Of a stretch of DNA of 64,000 bases, positions 25,574 through 34,236 are shown in pieces. The notes under the pieces were generated by a model. The model was given only the letters and a program-made list of their open reading frames with translations. It searched no databases and was not told the DNA's origin. Both the position numbers and the translations under genes were made by a program. Position 1 is the stretch's first letter, and the number at the start of each line of letters is the position of its first letter. Source of the DNA: JACKAL01 sp964400355 (GTDB lineage Bacteria; Bdellovibrionota; Bdellovibrionia; Bdellovibrionales; JAGQZY01); assembly GCA_964400355.1 (NCBI GenBank), contig CAYNTO010000001.1:186001-250000 (forward strand). The letters run 5' to 3'.

Positions 25574-26569
25574 ATGAAGTTGGGAACGCTTAAAAACAAA
25601 CAGTGGAATGATGGTGAACTGGTCGTGGTGAGTAAAGACAACTCACTTTTCGTGCGTGTCCCGCAAGTGGCAAAGTCATTGCGAGAGGCTATTGAGAATT
25701 GGGCTACAACCCATCCCCAGCTGGCCGCCATTTATACGGATCTCAATGCGGGCAAGCTTTCGAACACCGAGGCTGTACGGCCCGAACTGTTTCATTCTCC
25801 ATTGCCGCGGGCTTTTCAATGGGCCGATGGTTCTGCGTTTCTTCACCACGTGAAACTTGTGCGCATGGCCCGCAATGCGGAGATGCCGGAGAGCCTTTAT
25901 AAAACTCCGCTCATGTACCAAGGTGGTAGTGACAGCTTTCTTACGCCATTGGAAGATATTCCTCAGATTGATTTTGGACACGGCACAGACTTCGAAGGCG
26001 AAGTGGGTGTGATCACGGATTATGTACCCATGGGATCCACACCGGAAGAGTGTTTAGAGAAAATTCTGTTGTTTGTTATTATCAATGATGTTTCCCTGCG
26101 CGGTTTAATTCCTGAAGAGCTAGTGAACGGCTTTGGATTCTTCCACGGCAAACCATCGTCAGCATTTGCACCTTTCACCGTAACTGCCGACGAGCTGGGT
26201 GACGGGTGGAAGGACGGGCGAGTCCAATACAATCTCAATGTGGAGTACAACGGACAGTTTTTTGGAAAAGCCAATGCGGGTGCCATGCACTTTCATTTTG
26301 GTGACCTCATCGCACACGCAGCGAAAACACGCCATCTCATGCCCGGCACTATCATCGGTAGCGGAACAATTTCCAATGAAAACCCGGAAGTTGGCTCCAG
26401 TTGCATTGCCGAAAAGCGAATGATTGAAAAGATCAACGAGGGCACCATCAAAACACCGTTCATGAAGGTCGGGGATACCGTAAAGATGGAAATGCTCGAC
26501 AACAAAGGGCGTAATATTTTCGGTACGATTTTTCAAAAGGTCACCCAATACAATAAGAACGCACAGTAG
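25574..26569 (+). CDS. Fumarylacetoacetate hydrolase family protein
   Basis: The ATG at 25574 follows AGGAG; upstream in-frame starts lack a site. The 331-residue product fits the short bacterial fumarylacetoacetases. The metal/substrate site is visible as DFEGEVGVI with the acidic ligands, NDVSLRGLIPEE, and GFGFFHGKPSSAFAPF. The later GSGTISNENPEVGSSCIAEKR segment matches the family C-terminal motif. With maiA divergent next door, hydrolysis of fumarylacetoacetate to fumarate and acetoacetate is the likely reaction. Its stop codon lies in the loop of a strong hairpin. Confidence 0.9.
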   Translation: MKLGTLKNKQWNDGELVVVSKDNSLFVRVPQVAKSLREAIENWATTHPQLAAIYTDLNAGKLSNTEAVRPELFHSPLPRAFQWADGSAFLHHVKLVRMARNAEMPESLYKTPLMYQGGSDSFLTPLEDIPQIDFGHGTDFEGEVGVITDYVPMGSTPEECLEKILLFVIINDVSLRGLIPEELVNGFGFFHGKPSSAFAPFTVTADELGDGWKDGRVQYNLNVEYNGQFFGKANAGAMHFHFGDLIAHAAKTRHLMPGTIIGSGTISNENPEVGSSCIAEKRMIEKINEGTIKTPFMKVGDTVKMEMLDNKGRNIFGTIFQKVTQYNKNAQ

Positions 26570-26578
26570 TGTGCGTTC
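26557..26578 (+). terminator. Perfect hairpin with the FAH stop codon in its loop
   Basis: GAACGCACA (26557-26565) pairs with TGTGCGTTC (26570-26578) around GTAG, which holds most of the TAG stop. No T-run follows, so it may act as an RNA stabiliser or weak terminator rather than an intrinsic terminator. Confidence 0.5.
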
Positions 26579-26596
26579 GCCTTAGGTCCACCGCAT

Positions 26597-27469
26597 ATGC
26601 ATAAGTATCTGCAGATAAAAAGCCTCGGTAAAACACTTGGCGCAGATCTCGAGCGAGCGCTTAAGGATGCGGCGATAGCGGTCCCCAAAGACAAACTAGA
26701 AACTATCGAGTGTTTTGTTAAAGAAAAGCGAGTGAAAGATTTTCGCTTTAAGCCACTCCCTAACGCACTGATCACGTTTCTCCTTCCTGGAGATGTTTAT
26801 GGTAAGGCCTATTTTTCTGTAGCTAAAGACATGCTGGCTTACGACGACGATGCGATTGTGGTCATCGACAAACCCTCCGGAGTTTCTACCCAGGGCACTC
26901 AGCGTTTTGGAGAGGACCATCTGTTCGGTGCTTTGATTTCTTACTTTACAAAATCTCACGGCAATAAATTGGCGTATGTAGGACTTCATCATCGAATCGA
27001 TCGGGACACTTCAGGGCTAGTGTTGTTTACCAAAAAGTCCTCTGCGAATAAATCCATCGCCGAGCAGTTTCAGAATCAGAAGATTCAAAAAAAATACTTG
27101 GCTGTAGTTGTTGGGCCAAAACCCGAAAAAGAAGAATGGACGTGCACAGATCCGATCAAGCGCGATTTTGCCAGCTCAAAAATTTTTCGCTTTAAGGTAG
27201 ATAAAAAGGGGGATTCGGCAAAGACAGAATTTCGCTGGGTGAAAGAATTGGCAGAAAATCGCCAACTGATTGAGTGTATGCCTCTTACAGGAAGAACACA
27301 CCAGATACGCATACATCTTAAGGCCGCGAATTTACCCATATTGGGTGACCGCACCTACGGAAACACTCCGCACACACGCATGATGTTGCACGCGTATGAA
27401 TTAAAATTTGTTCATCCACTTACTCAAAAAGAATTGATTGTTCAATCGTCGCAAAGTTTAAAGCTTTAA
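26597..27469 (+). CDS. RluA family pseudouridine synthase
   Basis: A 290-residue RNA pseudouridine synthase. The catalytic Asp is in HHRIDRDTSGLVLF, preceded by IVVIDKPSGVSTQG and followed by KKYLAVVVG, and later by TGRTHQIRIHL. The N-terminal 75 residues are not a clear S4 domain. Targets of this family are 23S rRNA or tRNA uridines, which cannot be assigned from sequence. It lies 27 bases behind the FAH gene on the same strand. Confidence 0.9.
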   Translation: MHKYLQIKSLGKTLGADLERALKDAAIAVPKDKLETIECFVKEKRVKDFRFKPLPNALITFLLPGDVYGKAYFSVAKDMLAYDDDAIVVIDKPSGVSTQGTQRFGEDHLFGALISYFTKSHGNKLAYVGLHHRIDRDTSGLVLFTKKSSANKSIAEQFQNQKIQKKYLAVVVGPKPEKEEWTCTDPIKRDFASSKIFRFKVDKKGDSAKTEFRWVKELAENRQLIECMPLTGRTHQIRIHLKAANLPILGDRTYGNTPHTRMMLHAYELKFVHPLTQKELIVQSSQSLKL

Positions 27470-27640
27470 AAATTTCGAGCAATTATTTTTTCTATCTTTC
27501 TGGACCTTCCTCGTGCATTAACGAAACATAGTTGAGAATGGTTCCAATCTGACTCTTAAAACGATCCGGACGTTTGCGAAAAATAATTGTGTGAATTGTT
27601 CCAGAGCCCCCAAACTGAAAAAAGAACAAGGGGGAATTCT

Positions 27641-28405
27641 ATGAAACAAGTAACAAGATTATTTCTATTTGCGTGTGTCGCGGCAACTATTGCGTGTGGC
27701 TCTGCCCATTCTCAGAATGCGGCCGAGGATACTAACGGTATTTCAGAGTCACAATCACAAGATCAGATTTTGCGCATGGTGGGTGACGATACAGTTGTCA
27801 ATGTCCTCGATTCTAACGGCGATGCCAGCGAAACTCTCATCCAAACTCAAGATCATATAATTGTGATCGGTGAAGAAAAATCAATTGGCGACGGGCAAAC
27901 ATGGGTTTCTGTTGTCATAGATAGAAACGACGGAAGCGCCTCAGATCTCTTCTATATGAGACCCCAAGACATGTTTGAATTACCAGTGGCGCTCATGACC
28001 ATAGATAATGATGCGGACTGGGCAACGGGCGAAGACATCACCTTACCAGAATCTTTAGACGTGATTATTGGCGGATATGAAAAATCAATGCCCACACTTC
28101 GTGTGGAGCGTATGACTTACTGTTATAAATACGTAAAACAGTATTTGTTGAAGGTGGGACTTGTGAAGGTCTATTTGCCAGGTGCATCGGCCTACATGGC
28201 AGCAACGGTACTACCCAAACACGGCTTTAAAAAAGTGTCACGCAAGCCCGCAAGCGCCATCACTCACGACGTGTGCGTGTACAAGGGCGGTCCATCTGGC
28301 CACGGCCACGTTGAAGTGAAAACGTCTAAGGGCTGGTACTACGGTTACGGATACAAAAAGAGCCCAATCAAGAACCGCATCTTTATTGGCTGCTTTCACA
28401 AGTAG
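27641..28405 (+). CDS. Secreted protein with SH3-like and CHAP/NlpC-like Cys-His domains
   Basis: The ATG at 27641 follows AGGGGGA. The 254-residue product has a signal sequence (residues 1-24; Cys19 could make it a lipoprotein, but the lipobox is atypical). Residues 45-110 read like an SH3-type beta barrel. Residues 155-254 contain CYKYV with Cys161 at the start of a helix, GASAYMAA, and GHGHVEVK with His223 followed by a GWYYGYGY strand. That order (Cys on a helix, then His in a beta sheet) is the layout of CHAP/NlpC papain-like peptidoglycan hydrolases. No direct family match is claimed, and the call is by pattern. Confidence 0.58.
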   Translation: MKQVTRLFLFACVAATIACGSAHSQNAAEDTNGISESQSQDQILRMVGDDTVVNVLDSNGDASETLIQTQDHIIVIGEEKSIGDGQTWVSVVIDRNDGSASDLFYMRPQDMFELPVALMTIDNDADWATGEDITLPESLDVIIGGYEKSMPTLRVERMTYCYKYVKQYLLKVGLVKVYLPGASAYMAATVLPKHGFKKVSRKPASAITHDVCVYKGGPSGHGHVEVKTSKGWYYGYGYKKSPIKNRIFIGCFHK

Positions 28406-28411
28406 ATCAGT

Positions 28412-28448
28412 GGCGGGCGGGTATTCATGTTATACCCGCCCACTTTTT
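28412..28448. terminator. Terminator between convergent genes
   Basis: GGGCGGGTAT (28415-28424) pairs perfectly with ATACCCGCCC (28432-28441), followed on the plus strand by ACTTTTTT. It should terminate the gene ending at 28405. Confidence 0.9.
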
Positions 28449-29182
28449 TAGTAAGTTCCACGGTCTGAGCGGAATTTCACATCAAAACTTTCTTTTGCGC
28501 CATCTTCGTATTCCAGCCACAGTTTTGCCACACGAATGGTGCGCAGTTTATCGTTATTCGGATGATACACTGTTAGCCACTTCTTCGTGTAGAGATGCGG
28601 TGGAATGCTTAGGTCTCCAGAATAAAGGTGTGTGCGCGGCACCACCGGTACGTCGGCATCGTTTCTCGGGTAAAGAGCCGTGCGTTGTAGATCGCGAACG
28701 GCTCCTTTAACTTCGAGTCCGGCACCTACACCGAGAGCGCCAATAGATGATACCGCTCCGATTGTTCCCGCTGAAGATGTTGGGGAGCTTGCAGCTACAG
28801 TGGCGCCTATTAATGCGGTAGAGGCGAGAATCATTTGTGTGTTGTATTCTCGAACAACCAATTCCCTCTGAGCCACATCGGACCAGACAACGAGATCATT
28901 GCCTTCGATCACGCGAATGTCTTTTCCATATGGGGATCCACTGAAATCAAGATAAACATTTTTTATCTTTACCGGATTACCGGTTACATTCTCCAAAGTA
29001 AAATCGAAATTGGCATAATTGTTTAAACGCAAATCACGTATTTCCTGACTGCGAACCTGAACTCCTTTTGCAGACGTTTGCGGATCCAGAGAGGGAGTAT
29101 TAGGGACAGCACTGTATCCTGAGCGTGTGGATGCACAGCCGATCGATAAAAGAAATGGAAGTAACAATAAAGTTTTCGACAT
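28448..29182 (-). CDS. Predicted lipoprotein of unknown function
   Basis: A 244-residue protein with a clear lipoprotein signal ending in LSIGC (Cys16). Residues 50-100 look like beta-sandwich strands (NFDFTLENVTGNPVKIKNVYLDF). Residues 115-155 are Ala/Gly/Ser-rich and hydrophobic enough to be a membrane or glycine-zipper segment. The C-terminal part again has strands (WLTVYHPNN, KLWLEYEDG). No family is recognised. It is a single gene facing a terminator. Confidence 0.68.
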   Translation of the reverse strand: MSKTLLLLPFLLSIGCASTRSGYSAVPNTPSLDPQTSAKGVQVRSQEIRDLRLNNYANFDFTLENVTGNPVKIKNVYLDFSGSPYGKDIRVIEGNDLVVWSDVAQRELVVREYNTQMILASTALIGATVAASSPTSSAGTIGAVSSIGALGVGAGLEVKGAVRDLQRTALYPRNDADVPVVPRTHLYSGDLSIPPHLYTKKWLTVYHPNNDKLRTIRVAKLWLEYEDGAKESFDVKFRSDRGTY

Positions 29183-29308
29183 AGAACCTTTCCTGGTCGT
29201 AAAAACCTTTTAATCACTATTCTTTGAGTTTCATAAATTGTGGGATGGATACCATCTTGCTACGACCGAAAGGTGACGTCGTGCCACTGATCGGCTCAAC
29301 AGGACGTG

Positions 29309-29899
29309 TTATTTCTTGGAGATGAAATCATTGTGCTGCATATAAAAGCGCAAAGGCCAATCAATAGCCTCTTGTGCATAAGGAATTCCTACGCGAGGTT
29401 TTGCTACAATATTTTTGGCGGCGATTTTGGGCGCGTCTTCTATGTAAAAAGTGGAGCTTAGTAGGCTTTGAGCGTTGTTGGCTTTTGTTATTCCCATCGC
29501 TTCACAGAGCTTTCCAGGGCCGGTTGTCAGCTTTTTTTCGTCATTGGTGCGGCGATAGCGCTTCATCCAGTCGATGCCCTTGAGTGGTTCGAGAGCGCGA
29601 ATCAAAACGGCCTCGGGGTGTTTGTCCGTGCGTGTGACAACATTGAAGCAGTTGTACATGCCATAGATAAAGTACACATAGGCGTGGCCGCCCGGTAGAT
29701 ACATGGCTTCGGTGCGCGCCGTGCGCCGGCCACCAAAGGTATGACAGGCGCGGTCAGTAATTCCTAAGTAGGCTTCGGTTTCGGTGATTCGGCCTGCAAG
29801 CGTGCGACCATGGACTTTGTGAACAAGAATTTTGCCAAGCAGTTGCTGTGCTACCGCAGTGGTGTCTCTTTTATAAAAGGATAAAGGCAATTTGGCCAT
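29309..29899 (-). CDS. DNA-3-methyladenine glycosylase, AAG/MPG family
   Basis: A 196-residue base-excision repair enzyme that removes alkylated purines. Family features are AQQLLGKILVHK, the ITETEAYLG motif with the catalytic Glu, ACHTFGGRRTARTEAMYLPGGHAYVYFIYGMYNCFNVVT including the intercalating Tyr region, and a late TTGPGKLCEAMGI. Length matches bacterial members. It stands alone on its strand. Confidence 0.95.
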   Translation of the reverse strand: MAKLPLSFYKRDTTAVAQQLLGKILVHKVHGRTLAGRITETEAYLGITDRACHTFGGRRTARTEAMYLPGGHAYVYFIYGMYNCFNVVTRTDKHPEAVLIRALEPLKGIDWMKRYRRTNDEKKLTTGPGKLCEAMGITKANNAQSLLSSTFYIEDAPKIAAKNIVAKPRVGIPYAQEAIDWPLRFYMQHNDFISKK

Positions 29900-29960
29900 G
29901 ACCGCAATGTAAACGCACCGGCGGAAAAGGCAATATGAAATTAAAAGTGGTTTATATAGA

Positions 29961-29985
29961 TTAAAAGCGGCGAGAGATCGCCGCT
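29961..29985 (-). terminator. Terminator of the TPR/winged-helix gene
   Basis: AGCGGCGA (29966-29973) pairs with TCGCCGCT (29978-29985) around a four-base loop. On the minus strand it is followed by TTTTAAT. Confidence 0.8.
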
Positions 29986-30005
29986 AAGAATGAACTCACT
30001 AGCAG

Positions 30006-31316
30006 CTACTTATAAGCGGCATTCTTTGCTGGACGTTCCACAGCGCCCATCGACAGTGTTTTTGGAATCTCGATGCAGCCCTCAAATTTTGAAAAGTCCA
30101 ACTTATAGAAACCATTCTCGAGAACTATTTGAAGGCCAGGCAATTGAGACTTCATACACTTGTGGAGTTGGCGAGCCGCCGCCTGTACGCGTTCGGCCGA
30201 AGTATCGGGGTGGAAGTGTTCGTTCGGATAAATGCGATTGAACAATTGACCGACGCGCAAGCCAGCGTATGTATCTGCAAGCAAGGTCACTAACAGTTTG
30301 TGAGGAACAGTGCCTGGACTGAGTTCGCCGGTTAGATCTTTGTTCAGCTGAATAGGGTCATGGAATTTTTTAGTCGTGTATACGCCGTCTTTTTGCACGT
30401 AGGCCACGTTTACCGGCATCTCACCAAATTCTTTGGCCAGGCGGCGGCGAAATCCAGGAAAGGCAGTACCGAAAAACAGTTTAAGAATCGTTGGTTCGTC
30501 TTTTGTGATGTTGCTTGCCACCAAGTCCAACTCCCGCAGTGTTTCCCAACTGTGTTTGGCTTTTGCTTTTTGGCGCGCAGGCGCTAAAGCGGTAACATCG
30601 TTCTGTGAATAGGCCTGTAGAATTGCGCGCCATTTGCTGACCCACATCGGATCGAGAGCGCGAGCGCTTTCGAGAATAGCGGCCGCTTCCGAGAGACAAG
30701 CTTCTGCGGCGGCGAAATTTTTTGTGTAAATTGCAACTTGGGCTGAAACCTCGAGAGAGTTGCAAAAAATCATGTACTCGCCTTTGAGCGAAGTGGCCTC
30801 CTGCAACTCGGAAAGAATTGTAGCGGCTTCTTCATATTTCTCTTCTGCGACAAATGCCGTTGCTAAATGCAGTTGGGCCAAACGATTGAGATAGCTGTCG
30901 CGCGGGCATAAATTAATAAGGCGAATTAAATGATGTATTCCGCGGCGATAGTCCCATTCAGCAAAACGAAAAACAGTCTTGTAGAGAAGAGCTTGTGGAG
31001 CTTTTTGAAAAGGTACTGACTCCAACACTTCGCAGGCTTCATCAATGGCGCCGACGTGTTGCAAACACAAAGCATATTCCAAGAGTTCCTGAGAGGTGGC
31101 GGCTTTTTTAAGTGGGGCCGAAGGACGCACAATGGGATGAAGGATGTGTAACGCGGGATCCACCATTCCAATGCGACGGAACACTCTGGCCGTTTTTGCC
31201 ATCTCCGAGCGCGGCACCTTGTTGAGGGGAATGTCCTCAAGGTAGTTGGTGGCTTGGGCGATCTGCCCGTTGATCAAACATTGTTCAGCTTTTTGGATGA
31301 GTTCTTTTGTTGTCAT
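30006..31316 (-). CDS. TPR protein with C-terminal winged-helix-like domain
   Basis: A 436-residue soluble protein. Residues 1-265 are helix pairs of TPR type (for example LIQKAEQCLINGQIAQATNYLEDI and LATAFVAEEKYEEAATILSEL). Residues 330-415 (VPHKLLVTLLADTYAGLRVGQLFNRIYPNEHFHP... RQLHKCMKSQLPGLQIVLENGFYKL) have the order of an OmpR-type winged helix: recognition helix near VQAAARQLHKCMKSQ and a wing ending in NGFYKL. This is the reverse domain order of SARP/BTAD regulators. A role as a transcription regulator is inference; no target is apparent. It is monocistronic with its own terminator. Confidence 0.6.
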   Translation of the reverse strand: MTTKELIQKAEQCLINGQIAQATNYLEDIPLNKVPRSEMAKTARVFRRIGMVDPALHILHPIVRPSAPLKKAATSQELLEYALCLQHVGAIDEACEVLESVPFQKAPQALLYKTVFRFAEWDYRRGIHHLIRLINLCPRDSYLNRLAQLHLATAFVAEEKYEEAATILSELQEATSLKGEYMIFCNSLEVSAQVAIYTKNFAAAEACLSEAAAILESARALDPMWVSKWRAILQAYSQNDVTALAPARQKAKAKHSWETLRELDLVASNITKDEPTILKLFFGTAFPGFRRRLAKEFGEMPVNVAYVQKDGVYTTKKFHDPIQLNKDLTGELSPGTVPHKLLVTLLADTYAGLRVGQLFNRIYPNEHFHPDTSAERVQAAARQLHKCMKSQLPGLQIVLENGFYKLDFSKFEGCIEIPKTLSMGAVERPAKNAAYK

Positions 31317-31488
31317 GATATTAGAACATCGGAATCGGATTGAGTTTTTTCGAGTCTAAAACCAGCTAAGTGATGCAACCTAGCCGTTTAATATGATTCA
31401 AAACTCATGTTTGACAGATTCCCCGAGTAATACCCAGACCTTTGTCGAAACCGCTGGTAATTCGGCATCCCTTTGAGATGATCACTGT

Positions 31489-31863
31489 GTGGACGTCGTT
31501 CAGACACAGCCTTTCGTGCATCCCTGTCTTTCCTGCGGCGCTTGCTGTGCCTCCTTCCGTGTGGCTTTTTACTGGCGAGAAGCCGAAATCGTTGACCACA
31601 ATGCTGCCGTTCCAGCTCAGCATTGGGAAGAGTTGACCGATCGCCACCGCTGTATGAAGGGTACAAACTCCAAGCACAATCCAAAATGCATCGCACTCGA
31701 AGGAAAAATAGGCACTCATGTCAAGTGCACCATCTATGGAAACCGTCCATCCCCGTGTCGTGATTTTTCGGCGAGTTACGAAACCGGAGATAAAAACGAG
31801 CGGTGTGATCAAGCAAGGGCCAAGCACGGCTTGTCACCGCTGGTGCGCAGCGCCTTTCGCTAG
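31489..31863 (+). CDS. YkgJ family cysteine cluster protein
   Basis: A 124-residue protein starting at GTG 31489 (no better start is visible). It has the CxxCGACC cluster at residues 13-20 (CLSCGACC), later CMKGTNSKHNPKCIALEG, and CTIYGNRPSPCRDF, the Cys layout of the YkgJ/Fe-S or zinc cluster family. Function is not known. It lies 37 bases before the FMN reductase and may share its transcript. Confidence 0.82.
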   Translation: MDVVQTQPFVHPCLSCGACCASFRVAFYWREAEIVDHNAAVPAQHWEELTDRHRCMKGTNSKHNPKCIALEGKIGTHVKCTIYGNRPSPCRDFSASYETGDKNERCDQARAKHGLSPLVRSAFR

Positions 31864-31900
31864 GAGTACTTTTTAAATACAACTACGCCAAGGAGTTCGT

Positions 31901-32476
31901 ATGAAAGTGCTGTTGTTTGCCGCCTCTCTCAGAAAAGAATCTTATAATAAAAAATTCATTAAGAATGCGCGGTCACTATTGGCGACAGACTCCGAGCTGG
32001 AGTTGCAGACGGTCCAGTTAGAGGACTATGAAATGCCTATGTACAACGCAGACATCGAAGCGGCACGCGGCTTGCCACCGGATGTGCTCAAGATGTGTGA
32101 GCACATCGCCGCTGCAGATGCGCTAATAGTTTCTACCCCCGAGTACAATGGCAGTATACCGGGTGTGTTTAAAAACATGATCGATTGGACATCTCGAAAG
32201 CGACCCGTGTGTTGGGAGAAAAAGCCCATGTTGCTTCTCGGTGCCTCTCCTGGAGGACTGGGAGCCGTGAGGGGCCTGTGGCACACGCGCCAACCGTTAG
32301 AAGTGCTCAAGGTACGACTTTTTCCTGAAATGATGGGTTTGCAAAAAGCGGGTGAGGCATTCGACGACGATGGAATTTTAAAAGACGCAAAAAACAAAGA
32401 TGCGCTCAAATCTTTGCTCGAACAATTTATGGAGTACGCTCGCCATCTTGGTGAAAAATCTAATGAACCAAAATAA
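31901..32476 (+). CDS. NADPH-dependent FMN reductase family flavoprotein
   Basis: A 191-residue flavodoxin-fold protein with AGGAG before its ATG. The FMN phosphate loop is AASLRKESYNKKF, and STPEYNGSIPGVFKNMIDW is the family signature after the third strand. Members reduce FMN, quinones, azo dyes or chromate with NAD(P)H; the physiological substrate here is unknown. Confidence 0.9.
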   Translation: MKVLLFAASLRKESYNKKFIKNARSLLATDSELELQTVQLEDYEMPMYNADIEAARGLPPDVLKMCEHIAAADALIVSTPEYNGSIPGVFKNMIDWTSRKRPVCWEKKPMLLLGASPGGLGAVRGLWHTRQPLEVLKVRLFPEMMGLQKAGEAFDDDGILKDAKNKDALKSLLEQFMEYARHLGEKSNEPK

Positions 32477-32513
32477 CTGTGGTGATCAGTTCTTGGATTT
32501 TGTAGTATAGCGC

Positions 32514-33314
32514 ATGGGAAAATTCGTTCTCTCTATTTTAATCTTAATGGCTACTGCTGTGCTTTTGCTGACCACAGTATTTTCCGGAGCGTTGATTGTA
32601 CGCTTTCCTTTTGATAAAACTCTTTCTACGAATTATTACCGAAGCCCTCTCACTGACACTGTTTATTTCTGTGAAAAAGGTGATTGGTGGAATCTTGGAT
32701 TACAGACCATTGCCGGAATAAAGGCCAATGAGTTTGTGGTGCTTGGGTCTCGCCATGGAAAGTTTGGAAACGCGCTTGTCTATGGAAATAAAATTTTCCC
32801 ACAAGTGGATGCGGGACGCGTTGAGCTGTTATCTGCCCAAAAACAGATTTACCTAAAAGATTCTAAAGAAGTGTACGTGATTCAACACAAACCTTTAAAA
32901 CTTATAAAGATAGATGGTGCTCATGCTCCGAGTTTTGAGCTCTTTGGCGATCCACAATTTTTGTTCGCACGCGATAAAAAAAGAATCTACAGGAAAACTA
33001 GATCCATCGAAACCACTGGCTCCGATATCGAAATTTTAGACCATGAACTTTATAGAGACGGCGATCAACTGGTGTTTTTACCTCAGGACGGTGAGACACC
33101 GGAACAAAAGATCACCCTGGCTGCACCTAACATTTCTAAACTTGGATTTGGATATTACGACCGAAAAACCATTTATTTTGTCGATTACAAACAAAAAAAG
33201 ATCGTGGCGGTCGAAGTAAAAGACCCTGAGAGCGTTCGTGCCGATGGAGAGGCTATTGTCTATGACGGCACAAAACTGGTTCCCACGGCCTCCGCAGCAC
33301 TTCAAGAAAAATAA
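32514..33314 (+). CDS. Membrane-anchored DKNYY-repeat-like protein
   Basis: A 266-residue protein with one N-terminal hydrophobic anchor (residues 4-30) and a large extracytoplasmic part. The body has repeats of the pattern acid-Lys-x-x-Ile/Val-Tyr (SAQKQIYLKDSKEVYVIQHK, ARDKKRIYRKTRSIETTGSDIEIL, YDRKTIYFVDYKQKKIV), which matches the DKNYY family layout. Its function is unknown. The stop is separated by a single base from the stop of the convergent ABC substrate-binding gene. Confidence 0.6.
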   Translation: MGKFVLSILILMATAVLLLTTVFSGALIVRFPFDKTLSTNYYRSPLTDTVYFCEKGDWWNLGLQTIAGIKANEFVVLGSRHGKFGNALVYGNKIFPQVDAGRVELLSAQKQIYLKDSKEVYVIQHKPLKLIKIDGAHAPSFELFGDPQFLFARDKKRIYRKTRSIETTGSDIEILDHELYRDGDQLVFLPQDGETPEQKITLAAPNISKLGFGYYDRKTIYFVDYKQKKIVAVEVKDPESVRADGEAIVYDGTKLVPTASAALQEK

Positions 33315-33315
33315 A

Positions 33316-34236
33316 TCAACGCAATATATATTTCTTAAGCTCTGGATTTTTGAGTATGGATTTCGCTTCGAACAAAAACCGAGCTTCGCTTTCTAGGCGC
33401 TTCTCGTAAGAAGGGGAGAGCGAGAGATCAATGTCGGCCATTTTCTGAGCGGAGTAATTGCGGTTGAGCCGCGAGGCATCCTCCACGGATTTTAAATCCA
33501 GCTTGCTCATCGCCGCAAACCAAGAATTCACCTCGGCTTTATTCTTAGACAAATAGATGAGGGCCTCTTTCGTGGCGGAGTTGTAGCGATGAACAAAATC
33601 TTTGTTGCGAGCAAAAGATTGGTTAGAAACCGTGATCAAATCAAATGATTGCTGTTTGATGATTTTATACCATTTTTTATTGAGACCCTGAGCTAAGAAT
33701 GGATCCCACGTCATGACCGCATCAATCGCGCCGGTTTTGAGCGAAGTTTGCATCGCCGCCATGCTGGCGATGTCGACCACCTTGATTTGTTTCTCAAGAC
33801 CGGACTCCTTTATCCACTCCATGAGGGGTTGGTGAATGGAAGTACCAAAAATTGTACCGACTGTTTTCCCTTTAAGCTCTGCTAGATCATCGATTGCGGA
33901 ATCGGCGCGCACGACAAGGGCCAGGCGCCCCGCTTCACCCAATGTTTGAATGGCGTAGCCGTCGTATCCCATACCCCGCAAAACCACAAAATTGGTTTGG
34001 CTGCTGATAATCACATCGGCTTGGCCAGAAACCAATGCGGTTTTCAGTTCTCGACCGGTTCCCATGGCGCGGACCTTGGCAGCGAATCCGTGCTTTTTTA
34101 GAATGTCACTCTTTTCGAAAATTAACCCCACTTGAGCACTGATAATGGTGCCCTCCGCAGGGTAGGCAACACTCAGTGGCGTTAATGATTCTGCACGAGC
34201 GAGTATAAAAAATAAGATAGATGCGAAACAGATCAT
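33316..34236 (-). CDS. ABC transporter substrate-binding protein (SsuA/TauA/NitT type)
   Basis: A 306-residue periplasmic binding protein with a short signal peptide (residues 1-15, ARA cleavage). It has the type-II fold motifs AYPAEGTIISAQVGLIFEKSDILKKHGF, DVIISSQTNFVVLRG, LKGKTVGTIFGTSIHQPLMEWI and DAVMTWDPFLAQG. This subfamily binds sulfonates, taurine, nitrate or pyrimidine precursors. The ATGA overlap with the ATPase gene shows one operon. The ligand is not readable from sequence. Confidence 0.88.
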   Translation of the reverse strand: MICFASILFFILARAESLTPLSVAYPAEGTIISAQVGLIFEKSDILKKHGFAAKVRAMGTGRELKTALVSGQADVIISSQTNFVVLRGMGYDGYAIQTLGEAGRLALVVRADSAIDDLAELKGKTVGTIFGTSIHQPLMEWIKESGLEKQIKVVDIASMAAMQTSLKTGAIDAVMTWDPFLAQGLNKKWYKIIKQQSFDLITVSNQSFARNKDFVHRYNSATKEALIYLSKNKAEVNSWFAAMSKLDLKSVEDASRLNRNYSAQKMADIDLSLSPSYEKRLESEARFLFEAKSILKNPELKKYILR

